Origin: Phycisphaerales bacterium
GTDB taxonomy: Bacteria > Planctomycetota > Phycisphaerae > Phycisphaerales > UBA1924
NCBI GenBank assembly: GCA_020853815.1
Contig: JADYYE010000009.1
Span: 1 to 45,917 of the forward strand
Length of the DNA stretch: 45,917 bases
Direction: 5' to 3'
Shown: positions 23,615 through 33,206 of the stretch, piece by piece
How the letters are laid out: the number at the start of each line of letters is the position of its first letter
Numbering within the stretch: the stretch's first letter is position 1
Notes under the pieces: generated by a model
Database searches by the model: none
What the model saw: only the letters and a program-made list of their open reading frames with translations
What the model was told of the DNA's origin: nothing
Position numbers and translations under genes: made by a program

Positions 23615-25455
23615 TTGGGCCTCGGCATGACACGCCGGTCGGGCCCGAGCTCGCGATGCTGCTGCTGCAATCGTGCCAGCTTCGACATCGCGTCTTCCTT
23701 GCCTGTGGCGTTGGGTGCGGGTTCGCTCTGACCGGTCTCGATCGCCATGCGCTTGCGGCACTGCTCGAAATAGGTCTTCAATCGGTCCGGGTCTGATTCG
23801 GATTGCTGCTCGATCGCTTGCGACAGGGCGACGGCGGCCTGCTGGAATTCCGTGCTCTCCCCGATCGACAGCACCGCGGAGAGCCCGGGATCACGCCCCT
23901 GGGCCGCGACGCCGCTGACCGCCTGGGCGACTTCGGCCAGGGCCGAGGAACTCCACGGGCCCTCGACGAGTTTCCGCTGCTCGGGTTCGCTGAGGGCGTG
24001 CCACAGGCCGCCCTCGGCCAGAACGCACGCCAGCACATGTGCGGCCGCGGAACGATCGACGGATGTTGCGCCGGGCTTGGGCTCGACATTGGGTCGGGGC
24101 TCAAACGCGGGGCGCCGCCCGCCTCGACCGGCGGGGATCTCGGCGAGGATCGTCGCTTCGTCGACGCCCGCGATGGTGGCAAGCTGGCGCACGATGAGCT
24201 TGCGCCGGATGGGCGTCTGGTCGGCCAGGCCGAGCTCGACGAGGCGCTTGATCTCGTCGGTGATCGCGCGCGTCAACGCCGCGGGCCCCGCGGACCTGGT
24301 GCGTTCGCGCAGCTTGCGGAAGCGGAAGTCGAGGAGGTCGATCGCGCCGTCGATGACCTCCCGGAAGACGTCGGCGCCGCCCTCGCGCTTCAGGAGCTCG
24401 TCGGGGTCCTTGGCGTCGGTCCGGCTGCTCATGAGCGCGATCTTGACGTCGAGGGTCTCGGCGAAGAAGACCTCGACCGCGCGCTCGGCGGCCTTCTGGC
24501 CGGCCATGTCGCCGTCGAACAGGAGCACCACGGTGTCGCAGAGGCGGCGGAGCACGGTCGCGTGCTCGCGCGTCAGCGCGGTGCCGAGCGTGGCGACGGC
24601 GTTCGTGAACCCCGCCTGGTGGCACGCGATGGCGTCGGTGTATCCCTCGGTGATGATCGCGACGCGCGAGCTCTGGATCGTCCGCTGGGCCTGCGGGAGT
24701 GCGTAGAGCGTGGCGGACTTGTTGAACGCCGCGTGCTCGGAACTGTTGAGGTACTTGGGCTCGTCGGCCTCGTCGATCTTGCGGGCGCCGAAGGCGATGA
24801 CGCGACCGGCGGCGTCCTGGATCGGGAACATCAGGCGATTGCGGAACGAGTCGTAGACGCCGTCGCCCGAATCGCGGCGCTTGAAGAGCCCGGCGTCGGT
24901 GAAGGGGCGGGTGTCGAGCGATTTGTTCTGCACCGTGAGGAGCAGGCCGTCCCAGCGCGCGGGGGCGGCTCCCAGGCCGAACTGCTGGACCATCTCGGGC
25001 GAGATGGCGCGGCGGGCGATGACGTCGCGGGCGGCCTGGCCGTGCTCGGGGTGGCGGAGGATGGCTCGGAAGAACTCGGCCGCGAACGCGCTGGCCTGAA
25101 CGATCTCGGCGCGGGACGAGCGCGGGGAATCGGTCGACGGCGGCTGGGCCCGCCTGGGTGTGAGTTTGACACCCCCGCGTTCGGCGAGGAACTCGAGGGC
25201 CTCGCGGAACTCCATCTTGAAGTAGCGCTGGACGAAGGAGAAGGCGTCGCCACCGGCGCCGCAGACGAAGCAGTGGAAGATCTGCTTGCTCGGCACGACG
25301 TTCATAGAGGGGCGATGGTCGTCGTGGAACGGGCAGAGCCCGGCGTACTCACGCCCCTTGGGCTTGAGGGCCACGTGCTCGCCGACCAGACGAACGATGT
25401 CCGTCGCGGCGCGCACGCGATCACGATCGTCGTTGGACTGCCAGAGTTCGGGCAC
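23611..25455 (-). CDS. dnaG: DNA primase
   Basis: This 614-residue primase makes RNA primers for replication. The N-terminal CHC2 zinc finger has Cys41-x2-His44 and Cys62-x2-Cys65. The DnaG core follows with [13 protein letters not shown], then the TOPRIM catalytic part: Glu270 in [10 protein letters not shown] and the DGD pair at 314-316 in [15 protein letters not shown]-terminal helicase-binding region completes it. GTG at 25455 is selected because AGGAGG lies 9 bases upstream and MPELW-type N-termini are usual; the extra open frame upstream is Arg/Pro-rich. Its stop overlaps the rpoD start, recreating the dnaG-rpoD half of the macromolecular synthesis operon, here without rpsU. Confidence 0.95.
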   Translation of the reverse strand: MPELWQSNDDRDRVRAATDIVRLVGEHVALKPKGREYAGLCPFHDDHRPSMNVVPSKQIFHCFVCGAGGDAFSFVQRYFKMEFREALEFLAERGGVKLTPRRAQPPSTDSPRSSRAEIVQASAFAAEFFRAILRHPEHGQAARDVIARRAISPEMVQQFGLGAAPARWDGLLLTVQNKSLDTRPFTDAGLFKRRDSGDGVYDSFRNRLMFPIQDAAGRVIAFGARKIDEADEPKYLNSSEHAAFNKSATLYALPQAQRTIQSSRVAIITEGYTDAIACHQAGFTNAVATLGTALTREHATVLRRLCDTVVLLFDGDMAGQKAAERAVEVFFAETLDVKIALMSSRTDAKDPDELLKREGGADVFREVIDGAIDLLDFRFRKLRERTRSAGPAALTRAITDEIKRLVELGLADQTPIRRKLIVRQLATIAGVDEATILAEIPAGRGGRRPAFEPRPNVEPKPGATSVDRSAAAHVLACVLAEGGLWHALSEPEQRKLVEGPWSSSALAEVAQAVSGVAAQGRDPGLSAVLSIGESTEFQQAAVALSQAIEQQSESDPDRLKTYFEQCRKRMAIETGQSEPAPNATGKEDAMSKLARLQQQHRELGPDRRVMPRPK

Positions 25456-25891
25456 GCCTCGCGGCCTCCTGTCCGGGCTCAACCGTAAGCCCGGGCGCGA
25501 CACTCCGCACGACTCCGCACCGTTGGGAATCGGGCGATTGGCCCCGGAACGCTCCGGGGGTTGGCACACGAAAACTCAGCGTCGGTCGGCTCGGGGTCTC
25601 TGAGCCCGCCAGGGCGGGCGTCGATGCACGAATTGTCCGGCCGAGGGCGCCGGGAGCCGGGACGCTGGCGGGCGGTCGCGATGCTCGCAAAGAGTGACCC
25701 GGCGATGCGGTCCTGCAACGCCCGAGGGTCCGTCGATACACGCGACAATCCCGCTGTCATGAACGCTAGCACAAGACCGGGCGCCCGACCAACAAACAGG
25801 CGGCCCGCGCGGCGTAATCGGCATACTCGGTCCTTGCCGGGGGGTTCCGAGACGCACTCTGGGCGTACCCTCCGAGCCTGGAGGCACCGGA
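25456..25891. other. Gene-free divergent intergenic region dnaG / acylphosphatase
   Basis: About 436 bases with no credible coding frame. It should contain the dnaG-rpoD promoter and that of the acylphosphatase gene. A perfect inverted repeat GCCCGCC/GGCGGGC lies at 25604-25619. No other structure was recognised. Confidence 0.5.
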
Positions 25892-26161
25892 ATGATCCGT
25901 CGGGGCGTGCGGTTTATCGGTCGTGTTCAGGGCGTGGGCTTCCGGGCCACATCGAAATTCGTCGCCGACGGGTTCGACGTCTCGGGCTGGGTCCGGAACG
26001 AGCCCGACGGGAGCGTGGCGATGGAGGTTCAGGGGGCCAAGGACGAGGTCGACGCCTTCCTGAGCGCGTTGCACGACCGGATGACGGGGTACGTCGATTC
26101 GTTCCAGGCCATGGACATGCCGCCGGTCGATTGCGAGCGCGGCTTTGTGATCCGGCGCTAG
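25892..26161 (+). CDS. acyP: Acylphosphatase
   Basis: This 89-residue single-domain protein hydrolyses acyl phosphates. The phosphate-binding loop VQGVGFR ends in the catalytic Arg18, and GWVRNEPDGSV contains the catalytic Asn36. The final strand GFVIRR is also typical. Length equals the family norm. The ATG at 25892 has GGAGG at 8-base spacing. It is followed 33 bases later by a HAD hydrolase on the same strand, so the two phosphate-cleaving enzymes probably share a transcript. Confidence 0.95.
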   Translation: MIRRGVRFIGRVQGVGFRATSKFVADGFDVSGWVRNEPDGSVAMEVQGAKDEVDAFLSALHDRMTGYVDSFQAMDMPPVDCERGFVIRR

Positions 26162-26194
26162 GACTCCTGAGCATTCGCTCGGCGGAAGGCCAAC

Positions 26195-26902
26195 ATGCTG
26201 ATCCTGTTCGATATCGATCTCACCCTGATCTCGACCTTTGGCTCCGGCATGTCGGCGCTGGAGCAGGCTGGCAAGGACCACTTCGGCCCGTCGTTTTCGA
26301 TCGAGGGCGTGGAGTTCGCCGGGCGGCTCGATCCGCTCATCATCGACGACCTCCTCCGGAAGAACGGCCAGGCGCTGTCGAAGGAGCACCGCGAGGCCAT
26401 GCGGCGCGGCTACGCGACCCACCTCGGGCCCCGACTCGTCCGGCCCGGAGTGAGCAAGCCGCTCCCGGGCGTAATGGCGCTGCTCGATCGAGTTCGGGCG
26501 CGGCGCGATGTCGAGATCGGCGTCCTGACCGGGAACTTCCCCGAAACAGGGGCCCTCAAGCTTCAGGCGTGCGGGATCAACCCCGCGTGGTTCAACGTCA
26601 ACGCCTGGGGGAACGAGAGCCCGCACGACCCGCCGGCCCGCGAGCACCTGCCGCCGGTGGCGATGGCGAGGTACCGGGAGCGGCACGGGCGGGCGATTGA
26701 GGCGTCGCGGGTGGTGGTGATCGGCGACACGCCGCACGATGCGCACTGCGCGCTGGTGAACGGCTGCCGGGCGCTGGGCGTGGCGACGGGGCTGTCGAGC
26801 ATCGAGAAGCTGCGTGCGAGCGGGTTCCACCGGGTTGTGGAGAACCTGTCGGCGACCGACGACATCGAGTCGTGGCTGCTGGATGGAGAGATCGCGCGCT
26901 GA
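26195..26902 (+). CDS. HAD-superfamily hydrolase
   Basis: This 235-residue cytosolic phosphatase-type HAD protein has motif I at the very N-terminus, FDIDLTL with nucleophile Asp6 and acid/base Asp8, motif II in VLTGN, and motif IV in VIGDTPHDAHCA. A helical cap (~residues 16-90) marks the phosphoglycolate-phosphatase-like subfamily. The substrate cannot be read from sequence. GGAAGG precedes the ATG at 26195. It lies 33 bases after the acylphosphatase gene. Confidence 0.88.
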   Translation: MLILFDIDLTLISTFGSGMSALEQAGKDHFGPSFSIEGVEFAGRLDPLIIDDLLRKNGQALSKEHREAMRRGYATHLGPRLVRPGVSKPLPGVMALLDRVRARRDVEIGVLTGNFPETGALKLQACGINPAWFNVNAWGNESPHDPPAREHLPPVAMARYRERHGRAIEASRVVVIGDTPHDAHCALVNGCRALGVATGLSSIEKLRASGFHRVVENLSATDDIESWLLDGEIAR

Positions 26903-26969
26903 TTTTCGCGTTCGCGCGGTTATGCTTGGTGGACGCCGCACGAGGCGGCGTGACAGGAGTTCGGCCGCG

Positions 26970-27716
26970 ATGTCTGAGAGCCTGAGAGCCCTGTGCTCCG
27001 ACTTTTACGTGAATCTCAAGCTCGGGGTGAAGATGGAGCTTCCCCGCGGGCGCGAGACGGTGCTCGAATTATTCGAGCGCGTTCGGCGACAATTTCCTGC
27101 GATGAACCACTTTCGCCGGTACCGCGACGAACTCGCCTTGGAGTCGCCGCAGACCGATTCTCCACACCGCTGGGTGGCGGCCCGGGTCAACAGCGTGCGC
27201 TCCGGCACGGTCAACCCGCCCGACATGAACGAGGCGTATGCGCTGCATCGCTTGGTGCTCGAGGTGGCGCCGTATTTCATGAGCATCAGCCCGCTCGATG
27301 TCGATTTCGTGGAGCTGCTCTTCGGGTTCGACCTCTCGGCCGCGGGGAATCACGACGCGATCGTGTACGAGGCGTTGCTGGCCGACTCCCCCCTGGGCAA
27401 GCTGGCGGATTCGTCGGCGCTGGGCGTGACGGATTGCCAGCCTTCGCTCGGATTTTCGATCGGACGGCGAGGGGATATCGAGGCGGCGTTTGAGGTGAAG
27501 ACGCGCACGGCCCAGCAATCGCAGAACCCCGAGGCGGCGCCGGAGCCGATCAGCGTGTATCTCACGCTGCGGAAGTTCGGGTCGGTGATGGACCTCAAGG
27601 ATCTGGCCGGGATCTTTGATCGCCTGGCGGCGGTGGGTGAGGAGATGGCGGAGGCTCGGGTGGTTCCGACGTTTCTTGTGCCGCTGCGGGACGCGATCGC
27701 GTCCGGGCGCGGGTAA
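26970..27716 (+). CDS. Conserved-looking protein of unknown function
   Basis: The 248-residue soluble protein has alternating helix and strand regions, such as VLELFERVRRQFPAM, VDFVELLFGFDLS and ISVYLTLRKFGSV, and looks like a folded alpha/beta protein, but I cannot name the family. No signal peptide, membrane helix or metal motif is seen. Base composition and codon use match the surroundings, so it is probably a resident gene. The ATG at 26970 has AGGAG ten bases upstream; the open frame begins earlier but overlaps the HAD gene. It follows the acylphosphatase-HAD pair by 67 bases and may be co-transcribed. Confidence 0.72.
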   Translation: MSESLRALCSDFYVNLKLGVKMELPRGRETVLELFERVRRQFPAMNHFRRYRDELALESPQTDSPHRWVAARVNSVRSGTVNPPDMNEAYALHRLVLEVAPYFMSISPLDVDFVELLFGFDLSAAGNHDAIVYEALLADSPLGKLADSSALGVTDCQPSLGFSIGRRGDIEAAFEVKTRTAQQSQNPEAAPEPISVYLTLRKFGSVMDLKDLAGIFDRLAAVGEEMAEARVVPTFLVPLRDAIASGRG

Positions 27717-27845
27717 AGATGCCGCGGGCGAGTTGGCGCGAGTGAAAATGCGTCGCGGCGATGGACAATTCAACGTGTTGCGGGCGTGGGTCCGATGAAT
27801 CGCCGGTGAGGGTTGGCGAAAGGTTGCCTATCTTCCGGGTCGACG

Positions 27846-28166
27846 ATGAGCCACCCCGAGTTCTCCATGTTCACGCCGATGGAAACGCTGGCGCAGTCGG
27901 CACGGTCTTCGCCGAGCCAGATTTTCTTCGTCGTGGGACTTTTGATCGGGGCGGCGGTCGTACTTGGTTTGGTGATCCTGCTGGTGCGGCGGAAGATGCT
28001 GGGGAGGGAATCGGCGGGAGCTGAGCAGGCTGGGTTGATGGACCAGCTTCGGCACCTGCGGGATTCGGGCGAGATAACTCCCGAGGAGTTTGATGCGGCG
28101 CGAAAATCGATGGTGGCGCGGATGACCCGCGACACACACAAACCGCCGAAATCCAGCAGCGAATAA
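27846..28166 (+). CDS. Small membrane protein with SHOCT-like C-terminus
   Basis: The 106-residue protein has one membrane helix (FFVVGLLIGAAVVLGLVILLV, residues ~27-47), a short basic linker, then LMDQLRHLRDSGEITPEEFDAARKS. That segment resembles a SHOCT (short C-terminal) domain, in which a helix-loop-helix with an xSGEITxEEFxxxK core is typical. SHOCT domains are thought to mediate oligomerisation. The ATG at 27846 is one of three nearby in-frame starts (27813, 27846, 27876). It precedes clpX by 131 bases, but no functional link is evident. Confidence 0.72.
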   Translation: MSHPEFSMFTPMETLAQSARSSPSQIFFVVGLLIGAAVVLGLVILLVRRKMLGRESAGAEQAGLMDQLRHLRDSGEITPEEFDAARKSMVARMTRDTHKPPKSSSE

Positions 28167-28297
28167 CACAAACGGACGAAGAGGGAGCGGGCGCGAAATC
28201 TGCCGGGTGCGCGTGCAGATCGGGCGTTGGTTGGCCGATAGACTGAAGCCCGGAGCAAGGCCCGGGATCGAGCCGCCAACAGACACAAGAGGGACGA

Positions 28298-29629
28298 ATG
28301 GCCAAGAAGACTGATGGCGTGGACGGGACGGGCGGCGGTGGCGCGAATCGCGAGGGCGAGTCGGGGAGCTTCCGCGGGCGGAAAGTGACGACGTGCTCGT
28401 TCTGCGGCAAGACCAGCCGCGAAGTGGGCCCGATGGTCGAGGGGCCCAACGAGGTCTACGTCTGCTCGAACTGCACCGACCTGTGCCAGAACATTTTCCG
28501 CCAGGAGCGACGGCGGGTGTCGTCGGTCTCCAACGCGCTGCGCCAGGTTCCGGCGCCGCGGGAGATCAAGGAGTACATGGACCAGTACGTGATCGGCCAG
28601 GACCACGCCAAGCGTGCCCTGTCGGTCGCGGTGCATAACCACTACAAGCGGCTGCTCCATCTGGAGAACGCCGAGCCGGGCTCGGTGGAACTCGACAAGA
28701 GCAACATTCTGCTGATCGGTCCGACGGGATCGGGCAAGACGCTTTTGGCCAAGACGATGGCGCGGCTGCTGAAGGTGCCGTTCGCGATCGGCGATGCGAC
28801 GACGCTGACGGAGGCGGGGTACGTGGGCGAGGACGTGGAGAACCTGCTGCTGAAGCTGCTGCAGGCCGCGGACTTTGACCTCGAGGCGGCGCAGCGGGGC
28901 ATCATCTACATCGATGAGGTCGACAAGATCGGCAAGACGAGCAACAACGTGTCGATCACGCGGGACGTGTCGGGCGAGGGCGTGCAGCAGAGCCTGCTGA
29001 AGATGCTCGAGGGCACGACCAGCAACGTGCCGCCGCAGGGCGGGCGCAAGCACCCCGAGCAGCAGTACATCCAGATGGACACGACGAACATCCTGTTCAT
29101 CTGCGGCGGGACGTTCGTGGGGCTGGAAGAGATCATCCGGCGTCGCATCGGCAAGACGCGGATCGGCTTTGCCGCCGACGAGCAGGTCGCGCCGGACGCC
29201 GAGGCGCAGCGCGCGGAGATCCTGTCAAAGGTGACGGCGGACGACATGATCGAGTTCGGCATGATCCCCGAGTTCGTGGGTCGCCTGCCGGTGCTCGCGC
29301 CGCTCATGCCCCTGACGCTGGACGCGATGGTGTCGATCCTGACGGAGCCCAAGAACGCGCTGGTGCGTCAGTACCAGCACCTGTTCAACCTCGAGGGCGC
29401 GAAGCTGACGTTTACGGACGACGCGCTGCGCGAGGTCGCGCGGCGAGCGACCAAGCGCGAGACCGGCGCCCGCGGCCTGCGCTCGGTGATGGAAGAGATC
29501 ATGCTCGGCATGATGTACGAGCTTCCCGACCTGGACGCGCGGGGCTCTGAGTTCATCATCGACCAGCGCGCGGTGCAGGAGCGCATCCCGCTGGCGCAGC
29601 TGCGCGTGGCCCGCAAGGAATCGGCTTGA
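28298..29629 (+). CDS. clpX: ATP-dependent Clp protease ATPase subunit ClpX
   Basis: This 443-residue AAA+ unfoldase feeds substrates to ClpP. The N-terminal zinc-binding domain has Cys33-x2-Cys36 and Cys56-x2-Cys59. Walker A is GPTGSGKT (141-148), the pore loop GYVG (174-177) and Walker B IIYIDE (202-207). The sensor and C-terminal small domain follow, with [15 protein letters not shown]. Length is a little above the norm because of a Gly-rich tail before the zinc domain. The ATG at 28298 has AGAGGGA upstream. clpP is not in this window. It converges on the ParA-partner gene. Confidence 0.97.
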   Translation: MAKKTDGVDGTGGGGANREGESGSFRGRKVTTCSFCGKTSREVGPMVEGPNEVYVCSNCTDLCQNIFRQERRRVSSVSNALRQVPAPREIKEYMDQYVIGQDHAKRALSVAVHNHYKRLLHLENAEPGSVELDKSNILLIGPTGSGKTLLAKTMARLLKVPFAIGDATTLTEAGYVGEDVENLLLKLLQAADFDLEAAQRGIIYIDEVDKIGKTSNNVSITRDVSGEGVQQSLLKMLEGTTSNVPPQGGRKHPEQQYIQMDTTNILFICGGTFVGLEEIIRRRIGKTRIGFAADEQVAPDAEAQRAEILSKVTADDMIEFGMIPEFVGRLPVLAPLMPLTLDAMVSILTEPKNALVRQYQHLFNLEGAKLTFTDDALREVARRATKRETGARGLRSVMEEIMLGMMYELPDLDARGSEFIIDQRAVQERIPLAQLRVARKESA

Positions 29630-29697
29630 TCCCGGGAATCAGGACCTTGGCCCGGTCCGGGGGCTGATCTCCGCGAAGCAATCGAGAATCCAAGTGT

Positions 29698-31260
29698 TCA
29701 GTTCAACGGGATTCCGGCGATCGGAGTTCCGTCTTTGTTGGCGCACCACGCGTAGACGCGCACGCCGCTGTCGAGCAGGCGACGCGCCTCTCGGGGCTCG
29801 CGTGCCAGAAGGTGGCGCGTGGGCGAGGCGATTCGGACGGAGGTTGCGGCCGCCAGGAGCGGCGCATTCAGCGTCGCCCACCCGAGGGCCGCGTCGAGCT
29901 CGCACCAGGCGCGACCGACATCGCTCGCGGATTCCGATCGAGCGACCAGGTGCAAGGATCCCGCGGCGTCGCGTGCCAGCGCCACGCCGGGAGCGACCGG
30001 GCACGCCATCGAGATCGGTGACAGGCCCTCGATCAGGGCGACGAAGCTGCTCGGCGCCGCGGCCGGCACATTCGCGTACGCCGGAATGGGATTCGGCACC
30101 CGCGTGTGTGCGCCATGCGTAGCTCGGAGCGGCGTGAGCTCGGCAGAGCACTCCGGCCCGCTCCCGCTCGGCGCGGGCGCCGACATCGATGCCGTGGCGT
30201 TCGGGATCGACAGCACCGGCTCGAGTGGGCGGCGCGGCTCGCGAGACTCAAGCGAGCCGGATTCACTCCCGGGCTTCATCACGTCTCGCAGTGCGGATCG
30301 GAAGGCTTCGGTTCGCGTCACATCGCGCGAGCGATCGGGCGCGATGATCGGAGTTTCGGGCGGCGTGGGCGCGGCCTCCGCTGGCTTGGGAGCGCCGTGG
30401 CATTCCAGGAGCGACACGAGCGACTCAACCGGCGTGGACGCCGCACCGCGGAAAAGCGTTCGCGAGTTCCACGCGGAGACCCTGGTCGCGCCGGGAACAA
30501 GTTCGATCTCGCGCCCCAGGAACGTGCGCGACGCCGCGGCGAGTTTGTCGCTGGCGGCCTTGGCCTTGTCGCCCGCGGCGCCCATGATCGCGAGGCGCAC
30601 GCTCTTTTCGCTCGTCTCGTCGCGCGAGCCGAGAGACTTCAGCGTGCGATAGCAGGCGACGACGGCGGCGTCATCCGAGCCGCACAGCAGCGTGAGCGAG
30701 CCGATCGATGGAAGCGAGGCGAGCGTGGGCTCGTCGGTCTCGTCGACCTGGACGAGCCAGCGCCGGGCGTGGGCGTTGGCCGCGCGGATCGCGGCTTCGA
30801 TCGTCGAGCAGGGTTGAACTTCCGCGTCGGCGTCGAAGAGGTCAACGCTTGTGGTGCCCGCGCGGACTCGCAGGAGCGCCACGGCGCCGCCGGCGCTCTC
30901 GACGCTCAGCTTCGTGAACTGCCCGACCCACGCGGAGGCGAGCACGGGAAGGTGCCCGAGGATCAACGCTTCGATCCGCGGCTCGGCGAGCGCGGTTGCT
31001 TCCGCGTGTGGATCGGGAGTGATCGACCGGCCCTTTTCCACGGCGGGTGCAGGCGGGGTGGGCGGCGTGATGTCGAGCATGGACGGCGCACGTCCTGTGC
31101 CGGGTTCGCGCGCTGGTGGTCGGGCGCCGCGCTGGTCGACCGGCGATTCCGACGCGCGGGCGGGCGCGAGCGGCCCGTCGCCGAGGAATAGCTCGGCGAG
31201 GGCGTCGGTCGGCTGCGGCGCGCGATGGAAAGGGAATGGCGCGTCGTTGAGCGTGGACAT
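29698..31260 (-). CDS. ParA-CBM partner protein, possible degenerate MinD-like core
   Basis: The 520-residue protein begins with a Pro/Ala-rich disordered part (to ~residue 95). The core (~100-300) contains RWLVQVDETDEPTLASLPS, then LTLLCGSDDAAVVACYRTL and SVRLAIMGAAGDKAKAAS with TFLGREIELVPG. That order resembles the back half of MinD/FlhG-type ATPases (Asp strand, K/N strand, FLGxx strand), but no Walker A lysine loop is visible; this is inference. A second disordered Pro/Ser stretch and a C-terminal module (~390-520) follow. It starts 31 bases after the ParA-CBM stop on the same strand with GAGGGAG before its ATG, so the pair is an operon. Function unknown. Confidence 0.65.
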   Translation of the reverse strand: MSTLNDAPFPFHRAPQPTDALAELFLGDGPLAPARASESPVDQRGARPPAREPGTGRAPSMLDITPPTPPAPAVEKGRSITPDPHAEATALAEPRIEALILGHLPVLASAWVGQFTKLSVESAGGAVALLRVRAGTTSVDLFDADAEVQPCSTIEAAIRAANAHARRWLVQVDETDEPTLASLPSIGSLTLLCGSDDAAVVACYRTLKSLGSRDETSEKSVRLAIMGAAGDKAKAASDKLAAASRTFLGREIELVPGATRVSAWNSRTLFRGAASTPVESLVSLLECHGAPKPAEAAPTPPETPIIAPDRSRDVTRTEAFRSALRDVMKPGSESGSLESREPRRPLEPVLSIPNATASMSAPAPSGSGPECSAELTPLRATHGAHTRVPNPIPAYANVPAAAPSSFVALIEGLSPISMACPVAPGVALARDAAGSLHLVARSESASDVGRAWCELDAALGWATLNAPLLAAATSVRIASPTRHLLAREPREARRLLDSGVRVYAWCANKDGTPIAGIPLN

Positions 31261-31291
31261 CAGTCTGGCTCCCTCGTTTCCCCTCTGGGGC

Positions 31292-32977
31292 TCACTCGAC
31301 GTTGACGACGCTGTTGTGCTCGCCGAACGGGTTGACTTCCGTGCCTGGGTTGAAGGAATCGGCGCACCAGCGGCCGTCAATGATCAGGCGGTAGGAATGG
31401 CGTCCCGGCGGCACGGGGATGCACAGTTCGAGCACGCCGAGCTGTGGATTGGCGCGGAGACGGTGGATGTCGGGCGACCAGTTGTTGAAGGTTCCCGCGA
31501 CGGACACTTCGCTCCCGAGCGTGTCGGGCTGCACGAACAGCACACCCTGACGAGTGACGCGCACGCCGAACAAGCGGGCGACGCCGGAGGGCGATTTCAC
31601 CGGCTCCGCGACCTCGAGCGGGTCGTGGATCAGCGTGACGCGGGTCGGCTCGGGCGTGTGATTCGGGTGGATGGGCTGGGCGGGTGTGACATTCGCCGTG
31701 GTGCTCGTCGCGGCGTTGGTCGGCGATTCGTGCTCGTGCTCGCGGCGCAGGAGCTTCTGGGCCCGGCGCGCAACGTCCTGGGCGCGGGAGATTCGTGACT
31801 CACCCAAGGGTTCGAGTGAAGGAGCGGCGTGCGCGGGCTTGGCGGAGGACGCAGCCGCGCTCGGAGTGACGGGAACGGGCGTGTCGTGCGAGCCGATACC
31901 TCCGCGAACGAGCGATGAGGCGTGCGAAGCCTGAATCTCCGCGCGGTGAATCGGGGTTGATTCCGCGTGATGGGGCTTTGCGTGAATCACCGCGTGGCTT
32001 GGCTCGTGCGGCGTGCGGATCGAGTGCCCGGATTCGACGGCGGCCAGTTCGGGAGTCGTGTCGGTGATGGCCGCCACTTCGTGCGGTCCCGGGCGGAGCG
32101 TTTCGCCGGCGCTGGCGACGCGATGGGCGACCTCCGCGGCGGTGGCGGGGCTGGTGACGACGCGGACGGGCGACGCGCCGGTGGCGGCGGAGGCCTCGGC
32201 CGACATCCCGACGATCGAGAGCAGCCAGTCCGAGAGCAGGGCATAGTCGATCGAGCCGTGGGATTCGTGGTCGTGGTCGATGATGGGGCGTCCGAACGCC
32301 GCGGCTTCCTTCAGCTTGGGGTCGCGCCGGATCGCCACGGGCGCGACGCGATCGGCGAACTGACGCCGGAGCTCGTCGAGCAGGGCCGAGGAGTGGACAT
32401 CGTCGGGGTCGTGGAGCGTGCCGAAGAGGCGGACCGGCGTTTGCACGCCGATACGCCGGTTCAGGCTCTCGACGGTCTGCACCTGCTTGGCGGCGCCCTG
32501 GAGGGCGAAGTACCCGGTCTCGACGGGGATGAGGACGGTGGTGGCGGCGGTGAGGGCGTTAAAGGTGAGCAGACCGATCGAGGGAGGGCAGTCGATGATG
32601 GCGGCGTCGTAGTCGCCCGCGAACTGGTGCAGAAGATTGGCGAGCCGGCGTTCCTTGTCGGGCTTGTCGGCCAAGCCTCCGCGGGCAGCTTCGAGGCCCG
32701 CGAGTTTCATGCGGCTCGGGGCCAGGTCCAGGCCGCGTGCCACGCGCCAAAGGAGCCGGCTCTGGTCGACCGAGCGGGCGGGCGTGAGCAGCGCATCGGC
32801 GATGTCGAGGTCGATCCTCGCCTCGGGGATGCCCAGGCCCGCGGCACAGTGCGACTGCGGGTCGAGATCGACCAGGAGCGTGCGGATTCCGCGTTTGGCC
32901 CAGACCCCGGCGAGGTTGATCGCGCTGGTCGTCTTGCCGCAGCCGCCCTTTTGATTGATGATCGCGATGGTCCGCAT
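31292..32977 (-). CDS. ParA-family ATPase fused to CBM48/AMPK-beta-like glycan-binding domain
   Basis: The 561-residue protein has an N-terminal ParA/MinD ATPase (residues 1-255): deviant Walker A KGGCGKTT (10-17), Walker A' VDLDPQ (Asp37, Asp39), and AIIDCPP (Asp129). A 200-residue His/Pro/Ser/Ala-rich linker follows. The C-terminal module (~478-561) resembles the AMPK-beta/CBM48 glycogen-binding fold: VSVAGTFNNWS, then VPPGRHSYRLIIDGRWCAD, then HNSVVNV. ParA proteins position plasmids, chromosomes or large assemblies; CBM48 binds alpha-glucans. A fused pair is unusual. The ATG at 32977 directly precedes the ATPase strand. No parB gene or parS-like site is evident nearby. The second gene of the operon is the unknown partner at 29698-31260. 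Confidence 0.85.
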   Translation of the reverse strand: MRTIAIINQKGGCGKTTSAINLAGVWAKRGIRTLLVDLDPQSHCAAGLGIPEARIDLDIADALLTPARSVDQSRLLWRVARGLDLAPSRMKLAGLEAARGGLADKPDKERRLANLLHQFAGDYDAAIIDCPPSIGLLTFNALTAATTVLIPVETGYFALQGAAKQVQTVESLNRRIGVQTPVRLFGTLHDPDDVHSSALLDELRRQFADRVAPVAIRRDPKLKEAAAFGRPIIDHDHESHGSIDYALLSDWLLSIVGMSAEASAATGASPVRVVTSPATAAEVAHRVASAGETLRPGPHEVAAITDTTPELAAVESGHSIRTPHEPSHAVIHAKPHHAESTPIHRAEIQASHASSLVRGGIGSHDTPVPVTPSAAASSAKPAHAAPSLEPLGESRISRAQDVARRAQKLLRREHEHESPTNAATSTTANVTPAQPIHPNHTPEPTRVTLIHDPLEVAEPVKSPSGVARLFGVRVTRQGVLFVQPDTLGSEVSVAGTFNNWSPDIHRLRANPQLGVLELCIPVPPGRHSYRLIIDGRWCADSFNPGTEVNPFGEHNSVVNVE

Positions 32978-33206
32978 CGCAGCCCCCGACGTCCTTGTCT
33001 GGGTAATCTCAGGAATATGACGCACATCGGGCGAGAGAAACGCAAGGCCCGCGATCGGTTATCGGTTGGGCTTTCCAATCGCCATGAAGATTGCCCAGAG
33101 CCCCGAACCCGTCGATCGCAATTCAGTGAATCGCCCCACGGGTGGCCGGTCGGAGCTTGACGAGTCGAAGCGGGAGTGACGAAGTCGCGCGGGGCGGAGC
33201 CGGAGT

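Noticed and set aside
23803..25488. A 561-codon plus-strand open frame
   Set aside because: Antisense of dnaG, which has complete zinc-finger and TOPRIM motifs.
31292..32977. ParA-CBM gene considered as part of a plasmid-type parABS locus
   Set aside because: No ParB-like gene, no parS-like palindrome and no replication gene are nearby; the neighbours are housekeeping genes.
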